From contig MARA01000009.1 in assembly GCA_001792895.1 (NCBI GenBank), positions 1,054,001 through 1,118,000 of the forward strand: a DNA stretch of 64,000 bases. The letters are read 5' to 3'. Shown here piece by piece: positions 1 through 11,565 of this stretch. The position numbers and the translations under genes are program-made. Positions within the stretch are counted from its first letter, which is position 1; each line of letters opens with the position of its first letter. The stretch comes from Lentinus brumalis. Its lineage: Eukaryota; Basidiomycota; Agaricomycetes; Polyporales; Polyporaceae. The notes beneath the pieces are model-generated. The model was given only the letters and a program-made list of their open reading frames with translations. It was not told the origin of the DNA and ran no database searches.

Positions 1-499
1 AGCAGCTTCGTGTAGGTGATCCATCGAATCACCGTCTCGGGCAGACTTGCGAGTAGTGTACATACCTTGTTCATCGATGCGTATTCTGACTGGTATATTT
101 GTACAACGGATGGAGGATAATCACCATGCGATCGGAAGGATTGCTTGACGATGACCACTCTGCAGGAGGTGAACTTTTGTGACGTATCGAGCGGGGTATA
201 CATAGGTGAGTGTTCATACACATCGTTACAAGCAACTATGCTGATCACGGTTCTACCTCCATCTTTGTAGGGTTGTTTCCGTCAGCGCGCGAGCACCAGG
301 TTCGCCTGCTATAGATTAACACTTAGCTTTGTGCGGACGCACCATATCGGACGAGGGCGGCGGGCGGCGGGCGGCCCGTAGCAGGCGCGCGCCTGTTACT
401 AGGACGTCGACAGCGCAATCTTGCTTCCCGACCGCTAGCACCACACTTCATTGCTCTGTATCGCGACTTGCTTCGTTGCTACTACTCTATACTCTGACG
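1..499. other. No gene recognised
   Basis: I see no coding pattern, paralogous block or transposon end in this stretch. The final 80 bases are pyrimidine-rich and lead into the candidate start codon at 500, which is the usual look of a basidiomycete core promoter and 5' leader. Confidence 0.4.
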
Positions 500-796
500 A
501 TGTCGCCCCTGACGCAGACTCATACTCCAGAAGGGGTCCAGAAGCCCGATGAGGGGAATTGTACTCCGGGGAGCAACCGCGAACAAGGTAGCCCCACAGC
601 GGGCTCGAGCTCGAAGGGTACGGATGGAACGCAGGGGGCGGCCGCGGGCGATAGCTCTGGGGATGACACGTACGCCGGTAAGCATTTACGTGGCCTCGGT
701 CTACGTGGTCTCATGCAGCATCGTCGGCAGCGGTACGCTTCTGGCTGGGCGAAGTGCACGCTCGCTGCCTTGCATGGAACGCGACGCAGGGCAATG
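500..796 (+). pseudogene. 5' fragment of a two-exon gene, paralogue of 3534-3768
   Basis: The family is not recognised. Exon 1 (500-677) starts MSPLTQTHTPEG, is rich in Ser, Thr, Gly and Pro, and ends in phase 1 at a GTAAGC donor. Exon 2 (731-796, 66 bp, phase 1 at both ends) follows a CAG acceptor and encodes AVRFWLGEVHARC. A second locus at 3534 has the same layout: same intron phases, same 66-bp exon 2, and the related peptide AVRSWLEELYIRC. Matching exon length, phase and sequence make this real ancestral coding DNA. No convincing third exon follows; after the GTACGT donor at 797 the frames close quickly. It is probably a gene start stranded by rearrangement. Confidence 0.5.
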
Positions 797-2218
797 GTAC
801 GTCGTTTGCTCGTTTCACCGCTCGTGTACATATCCCTCAACTTCCGGACAGCTCAAAATGGCGGTGGCGTGGACAAGATCGTAGACTGATCAAGTGCCCA
901 TCCAACGGGACCATGGTAAGCCATTCCGGTATTCAGGCTACAGTATTCTAACCATGATGCTGGTCCAGTGTAGTTGATGGTTGCGGTCTTCGTGTGTGTG
1001 ACAGCGACAGGAAAAGGCGGATGTTTCTTGTGGTTCAATCGATGAATCGTACGTTTCATGGCTTCGGCCGGTCTCCGGTTCAAGCCTCTTATTGCTGCAT
1101 ATTTGCTGGTTGCCGCCGAAGTACCCATGGCCATCCGGCTTCACCCCGGCTCCAAATAGCGGTGGAATCATATTCCACTTGTCACTGTGCTTCAAGACTG
1201 CGTGATCGGAAGACTGTCAGTATTCTGGGCAAGTGCTGATGTCGGCGGGTAAGCTCGGCGAGGCATGAACCATTCAGACTACGAACTAGTCTCATCAGAG
1301 AGTCTGTACGCCCGGGGTTTCACCCGAGGGACTCTCTCCTTCCGTGCCGAACACGCACCGATGCCGCATGCCTCCGTGTCGTCGCAGGACTCTCCGCTTG
1401 GGCATACGGTCATATTTACTGCCCCCACCTACCAATCTCGCTTAATCCTCATGCCGGATCACCCGCTACCGACAGAAGGTTCGTCTAGGCTACCTGACAT
1501 GGAGACATCCGTGAGTCTGCCTTCCTGTTATCAAATGAGCTCGCACTGACCTGGGTACCGCCGACTTGCCCGGGACAGGGATCCGTGTCCCGTCCAGGAT
1601 GGCTGTTAGGGCTTTCCCGGTATCCTGCTGCCTCCTCGCTGGTGCGGTACCGTCCGCGCCTCGTTTCACTCTCGCGCACGCTGATCATCGATCCCGCATT
1701 GCTATCGACAACCTTCCCCAAACGCCCTCGCTGAGCTGCTTTGGGTGTGTCGTGGATGCCCCCACCCCGACTGGATGGCTTCGGCAACCAGACCCTCCCG
1801 ATCACCAGTTGACGACGATCTGTGTACGCCGCAGGCGCGGACCTACGTCCCCCAAGGGGATCGCACCTCATGTTCCGGTCTTGACGCGACACACCAAAGT
1901 CGACTCATGCTGTACATCCTCAAGAACCGCACAATCACCTCTCTTGGGCGTAGACGTCGAGGGTCGCGCGATGACGACCTCGAGAGATCACTCTTCACGA
2001 CTTCGGCTATGAAGCACATAGTCTGAAGACGACCGTCGCACCCGTCTGCGCTCGGTGCAAGGTCACTGTGAATTCTGCGAACCTCTCGCCGCGCCTGGTG
2101 TCCTTCGCGGCTCTGTCGAATACCCCACAGCTCGTCGCTGGTTACCGCGGGCTCGAAGTTCTCGTGAGCGGGCTCGGCATGCCTGGGGCTGTTCACGCCC
2201 TCGTGCTCATTGCACCTT
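797..2218. other. No gene recognised
   Basis: Open frames of 80-150 codons exist on both strands, but none shows a known domain, consistent splice signals or a paralogue elsewhere in the window. The N-terminal 100 or so residues of the aminotransferase that follows were looked for here and not found. Confidence 0.4.
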
Positions 2219-3107
2219 CCCATCACTGGTCTTCCTGAGTTCACCCAGGCGGCCGCCAAGCTTGCCTACGGTGCGGAGAGTGTGCCGCTGAACGAGAGCC
2301 GCGTACGTGTCTTCTCTCTTGGGCGCTGCTATCTGGTGGCGGAGTTCTGACTCGGTGTCCCGACCGTTCTGTAGGTTGCTGTGACGCAGTCTATCTCCGG
2401 GACTGGTGCCCTCCGCATTGGTGGTGCTTTCCTTGGTCGCTTCTACCCGCACACCAAGACGATCTACCTCCCGGTCCCTTCGTGGGGTAACCATACACCC
2501 ATCTTCCGTGACTCCGGTCTCGAGGTCAAGGGCTACCGCTACTTTGACAAGAAGACCGTTGGTCTCGACTTTGCGGGCCTGAAGGAGGATCTCAAGGTAA
2601 GCCGGCATCTGTTCTCCGGGATGCTTTGGCTCACGCGGCGTGCACGGTGTGAAGAACATGTCGGAGAAGTCGGTCGTTCTCCTTCACGCATGTGCGCACA
2701 ACCCGACCGGTGTCGACCCCACGCCGGAGCAGTCGAAGGAGATCTCCGACATCGTCAAGGAGAAGTCTCTCTTCCCGTTCTTCGACATGGCGTACCACGG
2801 CTTTGCGTCCGGCTCGACGTCTCGTGACGCCTTCGCTGTCCGGCACTTCATCTCGGAGGGTCACCAGATCGCGCTGTCGCAGTCGTTCGCGAAGAACATG
2901 GGTCTGTACGGCGAGCGTGTCGGCGCGTTTTCGATTATCACTGCCGACCCCGAGGAGCGGGCGCGCGTCGACAGCCAGCTGAAGATCGTCATCCGCCCGA
3001 TGTACTCGAACCCTCCTCTGCACGGTGCACGCATTGCGAGCACGATCCTCAGGAACGACGAGCTGTACGGCCTGTGGGAGTCTGAGGTGAACTTGCGCGC
3101 CCGGGCT
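2219..3107 (+). pseudogene. Aspartate aminotransferase, central fragment
   Basis: This is the middle of a fold-type I, PLP-dependent aspartate aminotransferase (EC 2.6.1.1; aspartate + 2-oxoglutarate to oxaloacetate + glutamate). Three exons can be read: 2219-2302 (PITGLPEFTQAAAKLAYG), 2375-2596 ([12 protein letters not shown], then [15 protein letters not shown]) and 2655-3107 ([52 protein letters not shown]). The Schiff-base lysine is the K of AKNMG (codon 2892-2894) and the residues around the substrate site are present. From family knowledge, about 100 N-terminal and 110 C-terminal residues are missing. The frame stops soon after WESEVN, and no acceptor AG directly precedes the first exon. 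The introns are kept, so it came from a DNA-level duplication rather than a retrocopy. It is very probably non-functional. Confidence 0.85.
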
Positions 3108-3533
3108 TAAGGTGCTCCTCCTCGAAAGTTCGGACGCTGAGATCACGGCCGCAGTCTCATGGCTCTCAAGCTCGTGTTTGGCTGCAGCTGACCTACAAAG
3201 GTACACCCACGTCAGTTCCTTCGCCCGTACTCTTACTGATGTTCTTCTGGAAGGACCATCTCGCCAACCTTGGTGCTGAGGTATCCGTCGAGGTGCCGGA
3301 GCTGCAACATATAGCATGAACATCATATCTACATGTGGGCCTTGATCGAGGGATCAGACAGTGGCGAAGAACGAGCCCGACGACGACGCTTGGGAGGAGG
3401 ATACGGAGATAGAGGCGGGCGTCTGCGCGCTGGTGGCTGAAGGCGCGCGCCAGGCTTACGGACTTTGACAGCGACAGCGAAGGGTAGCGACATCCTCCAC
3501 CACTTCCACTCTCACTGTGTTTCATCATTCACT
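3108..3533. other. No gene recognised; flank between two fragments
   Basis: Aminotransferase similarity ends at its left edge. The last 60 bases before 3534 are CT-rich and resemble the leader before the paralogous start codon at 500. Confidence 0.35.
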
Positions 3534-3768
3534 ATGTCATCCTCCTCTCAGACTCTCCCTGTAGGCAGCCATGTCGAACCCACGCAGGAGAATGTCAGCA
3601 GTGAAGGTGTAACGGCGAGAGAGGACAAGGGAGGCAGTGACTTCGAAGGTAAGCAACACCCATCGTCTTGGTTCAGTTCTCGCGACGATGCATTGCTGGC
3701 AGCGGTGCGTTCTTGGTTGGAAGAGTTGTACATTCGCTGCAAGACTTCGCAGGAGCCTGCGACCGAAG
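3534..3768 (+). pseudogene. 5' fragment of a two-exon gene, paralogue of 500-796
   Basis: Exon 1 (3534-3648) starts MSSSSQTLPVGSHVEP, is hydrophilic, and ends in phase 1 at GTAAGC. Exon 2 (3703-3768, 66 bp, phase 1 to phase 1) reads AVRSWLEELYIRCKTSQEP and ends at a GTGCGT donor. It has the same two-exon design as the fragment 3 kb upstream. The family was not recognised. The short amphipathic exon 2 with its WLEE..RC pattern is the conserved part, while exon 1 sequence diverges freely. No downstream exon is evident, so I treat it as a broken gene start. An intact gene with a long or atypical third exon cannot be excluded. Confidence 0.5.
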
Positions 3769-5635
3769 GTGCGTCGTGAACCATCGCATGCTTGCATGAC
3801 TTGACGGGTCGTCTCAGGGAAAATCGGGAGTGCGAAGGACTAAGGCAATACGAGAATAGCACCGTGGAGGAGACATGATATGCGGTCGAAGGGAATCTAG
3901 CACAGGGTCCGAAGACGTAGCGAGCGGGAAAGGCCAGGATGAAGTTTCGGTAGTACTGAGTTGTCGTGCTGGCGTCGCGTTGAATGCGAAGACACCTTAC
4001 CAGTCTACGTGTAGTGGGCATGGGTCACGACGAGTCTCTCATTCGGTAACTCTAGGACCTCCGGTGTAGTCCCTGCATCGAAGCTGGCGACGACGACGCA
4101 CTCAAGCACCGAAGGGTGCCCGAGCACCCTCGCACAAATGTGCTGGCATCCTCCAGCCTTGCCCGCCTTCGTCTCCGCGATTACATACCTTCATCACATT
4201 CGCCCGCTAAGCTGGATCCTGGAACGTGCCCGGACAGCTCTCGATTGGCATCTGCCGCTACGCACAAGGTACTAGATCTACGCCTGTCGTCACATCCCGC
4301 CGGACCCGCCAAACCCGCCCCCCGAGAACCAACCGCAAAGTCCTCGCCCGCTCGCCCGCCCGCCAGTCGGCAGAATGCGAGGGCGTACAGGCCGGAAAAT
4401 AGCCCTGTGGACGCGGAGCGGCTCGTGGAAGAACATGATAGCTGCTGGCCAATGCATGTCAGCGCGTCGTCTTTGAACGGTATAGACTCGCCGAGAACTG
4501 AACCCTGACCTCTCAAGACTCACGGTGAGCTCGCACGCATGCCCTGCCGCGGATCCGAGAGTGGACGTGCTGGAGAATCGGATGTCTCCGTCGATAGCTG
4601 CCGGGCAAGAATGGTCAGCCAGTCCAACCACGGACTCCCCGGTAACAACTTGAAACGCTCACTCAGAAGAGTCGCGCACCACACTCCCGCTGTCTGCCGG
4701 CTCGAAATGCGCCCATGATGCGTCCAGGACAGCTACGGACTCTGGGTGCCAATGCACGCAGCGTGTTCTGCCCACCCTCGCCAGGATACGGGCAGCCTGC
4801 GCCGGGCAGCTCTAGCAGCCTGAGCGTACCCGCCCGGAACGGCGGCTGGAATAACGAAGGTAAGTGCTGGTTAGTTCAGCTTGCGCCGGGGAAGGAGAAC
4901 GACGCGCCGAATGAGACGCGGGCCGAGGCTGCGCCGTCGATCCTGCCGCCAAGCTACGGGGTACCCGAAGGCGGTCGGGCATATCAATCGAGAAACCTGC
5001 ACGAGAAGAATGGTCAGTTCAGTGGTCAGATCTACGAGTTTCGAGTGTTAGCTGACGTACGCACCTCCACAAGTCTAGATTGGGCGAGGAACATCCAACG
5101 ACTCGTGGTTCGGAGTCGGAGACTCTTACGCCCTCCAGTCGGGCCGACTGGACGTCCGTGCGTGGTTCTGACGCGACCGGTGTGTTCCATGTCGCGTTCA
5201 ATGCTACGGTGACTGTCGTCTCATCTACGGTATTCGAACTGACCAGGATGGTCGTAGGATCGCCCGGGTGGCCGGCCGGCAGACAGACAGAGTCTGATGC
5301 GCAGGGCTCTACTAATTCTGTACTGAGTCGCTCCTGCTAGGATTCTGATAGACGAACCGTATCTCGCGCGCACCACTCATTGTGCATCTTGCGTCCTCTC
5401 GCCTACCGTGCCTCGATACTCCGAAGCCATCCCGATCAGTCCAATGTCTCCAACTCCTCGCCGACAGACCTGAAGACAAGTGAGGTAGCCTCGGTGGTGG
5501 GATACACTCGCACGTACTACCCTCGGAAGACGGCATTTGGGACTGCGTACACACCTGGGAACACATTCCCTATGTCACGATGATGGGCGAGTGGCTCTAG
5601 TACTAATCACCACGTTCAACGTACTTAAACATCCC
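3769..5635. other. Unassigned; possible isolated exon near 4715
   Basis: No known domain was seen. An open frame from an ATG at 4715 (MMRPGQLRTLGANARS) is Ser/Pro/Gly-rich and meets a GTAAGT donor at about 4860, so it could be the first exon of another lost gene. No partner exon or paralogue was found. The rest has only short frames on both strands. Confidence 0.3.
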
Positions 5636-5763
5636 GTTTAGCAATCTATGAACCTTCACGAATGTTCTGTTTAGCGCGGCCGTTTAACCGAGTGTTTTGC
5701 TTGATGCATACGCTAATGAGGGTGGTTAACAATGTTTAGCATTAACTAATGTACATGTTTAAC
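5636..5763. repeat. Cluster of GTTTARC heptamers in an AT-rich patch
   Basis: The heptamer GTTTA(A/G)C occurs at 5636, 5669, 5682, 5734 and 5757, with a near match (GGTTAAC) at 5724, all on the same strand. The surrounding 200 bp are clearly AT-richer than the neighbours. Clusters like this are typical of subterminal transposase-binding repeats or AT-rich relics of a mobile element, but no terminal inverted repeat or target duplication was seen. Confidence 0.45.
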
Positions 5764-5861
5764 AAACTAAGGGAAGTCACTGCCAAATCACCTCAATCGC
5801 CGGCTCCGGGCTTACGCGCACCTGTATATGGCGAAAGCACAACCCAGATCATCTCACTCTG

Positions 5862-6718
5862 TTGATCCTAGACTGGGGAATACACGCAACACCAAGGTCC
5901 CCATATCTGTCGGTCACGAAGGTGGATGTACACCACGCGCCGGGAACGGTGACCACTAGTGAACCGTTTTCCTTATTACCCCACCACATCCCTGCTGCCT
6001 ACCACACACTCTTCGAACATGGCCTCATCACACAGTCGTCCAGCGGCTTGTGCTTTGCGCTATGGAACAGGTCCGTGTCTACATGCTTCGTTTTCCGGCA
6101 AATGGGTGAATCTACCTCCACATACGAAGTGCACCAACTGGACTTCGCACGACCGCATTCATCGCCGTCCTGTGCGAGCTTTATAGGTGACGCCAAGCTC
6201 CTGATAAGCCTCCGTGACGGCACTATCCGCTGGTGGGACATAACATCGTCTCCCGTGACTACAATAGAGCCGCAGGGCGTTCTCCAGCTCTTTCCCCCGG
6301 GCGCATGATGAGCAGTCTCTCGGTGTCGCCCCTGCACTGCTTCCTCATCCCATGGTGTATCGGAGATCACAGCATACCAGTTCTGGTGCGTACTCATGGC
6401 AGACCGCAGGGTCGTTGGGACGAGCTCTTCTACCTTCGTGGCGTCCTCCGTGGCCATACTGGACCGGTCAACTCTGTATGCTTCTCTCCATGCGAGCGAT
6501 ACATCGCTACCGCCTCTGACGATCGCACTGTCCGATTGTGGAGCACGAGGGATGGAGAGCTCTTGTGGACCTTCCGTGACTACAGCACTTCTGTGTCGCA
6601 TGTCGTCTTCTCGATCGACGGGAGGATCTTGGCATCAGCAGACTGCGGTGGAAAAGTCTGTATGCACACTCTGGCGAGCTTTGTCAGGGATGCACCATCT
6701 CTCCGATTGACGTTTTGA
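5862..6718 (+). pseudogene. WD40-repeat protein, fragment
   Basis: Two consecutive open frames encode part of a beta-propeller. The first (5862-6308) has no ATG at its start and contains a weak blade ending DGTIRWWDITSS. The second, in another frame and open to the stop at 6718, holds a classical repeat (RGVLRGHTGPVNSVCFSP, then TASDDRTVRLWSTRDGE) followed by a second blade (SHVVFSIDGRILASADCGG). A frame change or poorly defined intron lies between about 6270 and 6385. A typical propeller needs seven blades; only two or three are visible and there is no start codon, so this is a fragment. A fungal NLR with WD40 sensors is one possible parent, but no NACHT domain is present. Confidence 0.7.
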
Positions 6719-8859
6719 GAGGGTTTGAAGCCCCCGATGTGAACCAACTACACAGTTAGTCTACGCAGCGTCCCGGCTATGGACTTACTGTACTTACGCC
6801 TACGATGAATGGGGCACAGACACAGTTACAGATCAAATGTGTGATCCAATGAGTCGAAGCATTAATGTATCATGCGCATCAATATACTTCGGATGCTGGG
6901 GAGCTCCGACACGTCTCGCGCAGCAACTTCCTGAGGTCAAGAGGCCCCTCAAGGTGCATGTCCCGGTCTGGGCTTCCGGGAGAACCAGTTCTCTTCGACG
7001 TTACACCTCGAGGCATATCAACGACAGTCAAGGCCGCCAACTAATGTGGAATCGTAGATTATCTACCCAAACCGTAGCCACTTCCACGCAACACAATCAA
7101 GGTAGGCAGAAAATAAGATATATCTCGTTGTACATACAAGTGACGTAGCTATACGATAGGAGCTAACACGCCCTTGACCTCGAGCCCGACACGACTACCC
7201 GCCATTCCATATGCACAGGGAACCCGTCCGAGTGGTCAATACTGTCCGCCGAGCACCGGACAACCCCCAGTTCCATCCATCTGGGACGCCCTGTGCGACA
7301 ACGTACCTTCAACTCAACCTTGCTTGTCACCTCCTCATCCGGGGTGTGCGGCGCGGCACCTTGGGAAGCGTTGTCGCTGCCAGAGCCAGAGCCGCTGCAA
7401 GTACCGGGATCCGCATTTGAGCGACGCGGAAGCTCATGATATGCATGAAGCTCGAGGCTCGGCAGTTGACGGGGGAAGCCGAGACTACACGCGTTGGCCC
7501 GCAGCGCGAGCCTGTTCAGCAGTAAGCGATTGTAGCAGAGACGGCAAAGTACCGTTCTCTGACCGCCACCACGGCATGTTCAATGCGAATCCTATAACGA
7601 CGTGAACCGAGGCATCATACATCACAGACCGACAGAACGACCCGCGGACGCGAACATCGTCCGCGCGGTGCGCCCTGGGCATCGTCCCGTAGGCTCTTCG
7701 AGGCACCTCCTATCCATCACACACAACCCAGCGCTCGGACGGACGACTGTTGGTAACGCCAAGGCGTGCCCGAACATCGTGAGGTCATCGCTACGGCTCC
7801 GCGCATTGCCCAACTAGGTCTGCCACCCTGGCGTGCATCGACCTCTACGCAAGCAGGTAAGTTCTCCTTTAGTTCATCGATCGCCCAGATCGTCGCGGTT
7901 GCGAGTGTCGGCGGGCTCGTTGGACCGCCAGCCGGAGGCACATACGTGGGTGCTCCTGAGCATGAACACATCTTCAGTGGGCCGGGACGAATACCTGCGG
8001 ACATGGATGAACGGTCACTGCAGCTACGGCTGGTACCGAACAAATTCGAGGGAAGCCAAACCTCGGGATCCGAGAAGTGCGACATGGCACACTGCGCTGA
8101 GCTCATCGTACGCAGCAGTGCAGACAGTGCATCTGCGTCCGAAGCTCATCCTCATCGCGACTGGCAATCTCGGAACGTGCGCGATGGTACTGGGAGACGA
8201 TGTACCTCCGAGGCCATGGAACTGGGCGCGTCTACCCAGTCCCACCTGTGCGTGCGCTCCTTCCGGCATCTTGTTGGGCGCGTTCCAACCAGCGAAGACT
8301 TGAGAGGAATAGGTCGACTCGACAAAGCGGCGTTCGGGTTGCTTGGAATTGGAATTGACGATGTTCTAGATAGCGATGAGGTATTGCGAAAGCGAAGGTG
8401 AGCTCCCGTGCGCAAGACAAGCAGCGAGTGAGTGCAAGAAGACTCACATCGGCCCTGTCATTGTGGTGTTGATGGGGAATCGCGTGCTCCCAGAGGCGCG
8501 ATGCCAACGGGCAGGGACGGGGTCCAGATGCGGTATGATCACGATCTCGAGTAGAGAGAGGCCAGCGGTCGCAGATGGGAGCAAAGAGATATATGTATCG
8601 CGCGTGTTGGGAATCGGTCGACCGCACTTACCCCGAAGTGTCTTTAAGTTCGAGATGATGAAGGTACTCAGCGCGCACAACGATGGCCGCGTAGACCGGT
8701 CGGGCTAATAAATCGAAGTCAGTGTTCCTTGTACAGTGCACATAGACAGATTGGCTACTCACCATCGACGCTGCCAACACCGGCTGCAAGTCACACCTTC
8801 AGCAGCGCAGACTAGAGCTCGCTGCCGTCCTGTTACTGGTGTGCGAGGTGTGTGAATAG
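6719..8859. other. No gene recognised
   Basis: The longest frame is a 211-codon ATG-initiated frame on the + strand (7766-8401). It has no recognisable domain, no transmembrane pattern and no paralogue in the window, so I treat it as chance until homology is shown. Nothing else stands out on either strand. Confidence 0.35.
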
Positions 8860-9323
8860 AAGTCATTGATTGGGACCATTTACGTACGCCTTCTGGTGCC
8901 AGAGATGTGCCGCGCGAGGGCCTGTGCGCGCGCATGCCGGGGAGGTTCCTCTACGAACGATGGATCGGTTGACACCGTGCAGATCCGGAACGGGAGTGTC
9001 GAGGCAGAAGGTACAGCGCGGCCATCATAGACCCAGGTGCACACTTTCCTGTTTTGCTCGGCACTGTGTTGAATGTCGACACTATTTGGAGAGTCGATCC
9101 TATCGAACACCGAGGGCCCGTATCCTCCCGTGCATGGAATCCCCCGGCAGGCTCGCCCTGCCTTTCGCGAACAATCCGCGAGCGCTGGGATGAACGACTG
9201 TCCGCAATGCAAGGGCCGCACGAGAACCTTGTGACGGCTGTGCGCCCCCGCTGGCGTAGTGCGCAGCTGCGAGCACCTCCCTTCCTCTTCTTCAGCGCGG
9301 AACATCACCACGGCATGCTCGAG
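8860..9323. repeat. Partial copy of the array's upstream block
   Basis: The stretch 9220-9310 (CTGCGAGCACCTCCC and neighbours) is a diverged copy of 10220-10310 and 41275-41365. The copy ends where the transposon fragment at 9324 begins. It appears to be a stub of the array unit that was cut or rearranged at the element. Confidence 0.5.
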
Positions 9324-9743
9324 GCGACGTGACGCGGAGTGTGCCGCGAGTGTGCCGCGACCTTGACGCGACAAGCATAGACCGGGATATGAGTCGAGGG
9401 GTATTCTGCAGTTTGAATGGTACTTTTGCATGTACGAGTTGGCTCCAGCAGCCAATGATCAACTAGAAGTGGTAATCAGCTCAACTCACTGCCTGTCTGA
9501 GTGATGGGCGCTTATACAAACGCATCTGTACGACCTTAGAGCAGCCTGAGGAACACTTAAATAGCGACCTTAATCCACTAGTACATGCCACAGGATGTGA
9601 GAAGGAAGCAGGAGTGAGCTACGAAGCAGAACGAGCTTGCATGGTGGGTGGCAGTGACGCGACTGACGCGACGTGACGCGGACTGACGCGGCGCGTCACG
9701 TCGCGGCAGGTCGCGTCAGGTCGCGTCAAATTCTGTTTGCCCC
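9324..9743 (-). mobile_element. Truncated inverted copy of the GTCGCG-rich element
   Basis: Read on the minus strand, this begins with the same first 20-odd bases as the complete element at 37026-38257 (GGGCAAACAGAATTTGACGC). It follows that element for about 420 bp through its GTCGCG-type repeats, its AT-richer interior and the second repeat cluster, where similarity stops (about 9324). The other terminus is missing and no matching 8-bp duplication flanks the piece. It is a 5'-end fragment of a DNA transposon with no transposase. Confidence 0.75.
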
Positions 9744-10700
9744 TTTGCATTGCGAGCTGTCCGACTGGGAACAGCCTACAGAACCTACAGAATGTGTGCG
9801 CGCCTGGCACGACGTTGTGCACAAGAGTCAAGTCCGTCGGAGTCGGCCCCAGACACGGCATGACATCCTTCAAGCACTGGCATGCTATGAAAAAGATATA
9901 TTTCAACCAAGACATACGACCTGCACGATCCTTGTGCTCGGGCACTTTGGAGACTCGAGCTCAGGCGCACGATCCGCTCCTGGGTGCGGCATATCCAAGG
10001 GCGGGTGCGGTTGCAGGGGTTTGGAGAGACAATTCCGAGCGCGGCACCTCGGGGACGTTCGGCGACGAATGATGGAGAGGTCGAAACTGTGCGGGTTTAC
10101 GGCAGGAGCGTCGGGGCAGGAGGTTACGCGTGTCCAGCGGAGACGCAGGTGCGGACAATGTTTTCCGGTGACATATCGGCCGCAATCAGAGACAAGTGTC
10201 CGTGATACCAGGCGGCACGAGTTCCTTGTGACGGCTATGCGCTCCCGCTGGCCTAGTGCGCAGCTGCAAGCACCTCACTTGCTCTCCTTCAGCTCGGACC
10301 ATCGCAGAGTGTCGGCGGGCTCGATGTCCACCGACTGGAAGCACACGGGAGGGGAGTTCTGAGCAGGCCCCGATATCTGACCAAGAGGGACAGAGATGCT
10401 GGCTGTGCGGACAAGTGGGAGGAACGAATGACGCAGCCCCGGGGAGTATCGACAGCGAAAGCGAGAGGAAGCACGGCTAGGACCACCACGACGAGCTGTG
10501 TTCAGGTTGTGACCTCCGATCGGCGCGCCCCGTCTTTGCCCCGTCTTTGTCGGCGAGACCAACGAGCCCACAGTTGCATCCGCTACCCATACGGCTGGAG
10601 ACCTCTGTCCAGCCGAGCAAGTAGGCCATCTGCTGGGCATCGCAGTGCGACCGCCTGCCTTGGGTGGAGCACATGTAGTGCGAAGGTCGGTGCCGCAGTG

Positions 10701-11565
10701 CTAGACGGAGGCGAGAGGAGTCCGGGAGAGGCGGAAGTTTTGACTAAGGGCGATGGAGACCGGAGAGGTGGATATGCTGGTTCGGGAAGAGTCGCGTCGG
10801 CGACGTTCAGCTGAGACGCAGGTGCGCGGGCTCCACGGTGACGGGTGAGAACGCCTGCTCCGAGCAGGCGATGGTGGATCCGGAGGCGCAGAAATCGCAG
10901 GCTCACGTTCTGCGGACACTACACCAAAAGGATCGTCGTATCTGACAGTGAATGGAGGAACAGCACAGATTGTGTTCCGAAAGCCAAGGACCAACATGAC
11001 CTCCCTACGCCAAAACTCGCATAAGCTCTGCGAGGCATCCTCCACGAGGTCCGGTCCCTTGTGACCGGCACCTGGGACGTACGCCTGCGGCCACGCAGAT
11101 GGAAACTCCTCCGCATGCCGTGCGCGTTGTGATCTCCAGATGGACTGTACGATGCGGTCTGGTAGGGGGCTCCTGAGCGCTGGGCAGTCGTCGACAAAGT
11201 GAGACTGAACGAGTGGTTGCGGGAAAGGGAGGAACGTCTGCGGCAGCCACGGCGCGGATAGACAATGGAGGTGAGCAAAGGTCGGGAGCGGAGAGCGGGG
11301 CGACGGGCTTGTCGTGCGAGGCTTGTCCGGGTCTAGCGGTGTTCCCCCTCCTCCGCCTCCTCCGGAACAGCTTGCTTGGAGGTCCGCCGATTGCGCGCGA
11401 AGAGTGTGGAGTGTCGGGAGAGCGACTTACACCATCTACCCTCTGCTGTGCGCGCAGTATCTCCTGGGTCGTACGCCCATCCCGCCGCATCTCTGCGCAA
11501 CGACTCCCCTCTTTGCCAGACTTCCAGTACCTCCGCGTAGCGTGTTTCGAGCGACGGCCGGGCAT
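10701..11565 (-). pseudogene. Decayed minus-strand gene, counterpart of 41321-42532
   Basis: The family is not recognised. The frame carrying LVEDASQSLCEFWRREVM and GFRNTICAVPPFTVRYDDP matches the copy C protein closely, including a Ser/Arg-rich tail. An upstream segment has two overlapping readings, one of them GESLRRDAAGWAYDPGDTAR before a GTAAGTCGC donor-like site. Frame changes relative to copy C occur in the CCTCC-rich tract near 11340-11370 and in the tail near 10700, so copy A is probably broken. Preservation of this peptide rather than of the other frames suggests an ancestral gene running opposite to the DUF6535 genes. Confidence 0.35.

Noticed and set aside
5862..6718. NLR (NACHT-WD40) gene
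   Set aside because: Only WD40 blades are visible; no nucleotide-binding motif in the flanks, so the call stays at WD40 fragment.
7766..8401. 211-codon open frame on the + strand
   Set aside because: No domain, no paralogue and overlapping open frames in other phases; expected by chance in GC-rich DNA.
9673..10362. 229-codon open frame running out of the 9324-9743 element
   Set aside because: It starts inside GTCGCG-type repeats, which lack stops in several phases, and crosses the element border; composition artefact.
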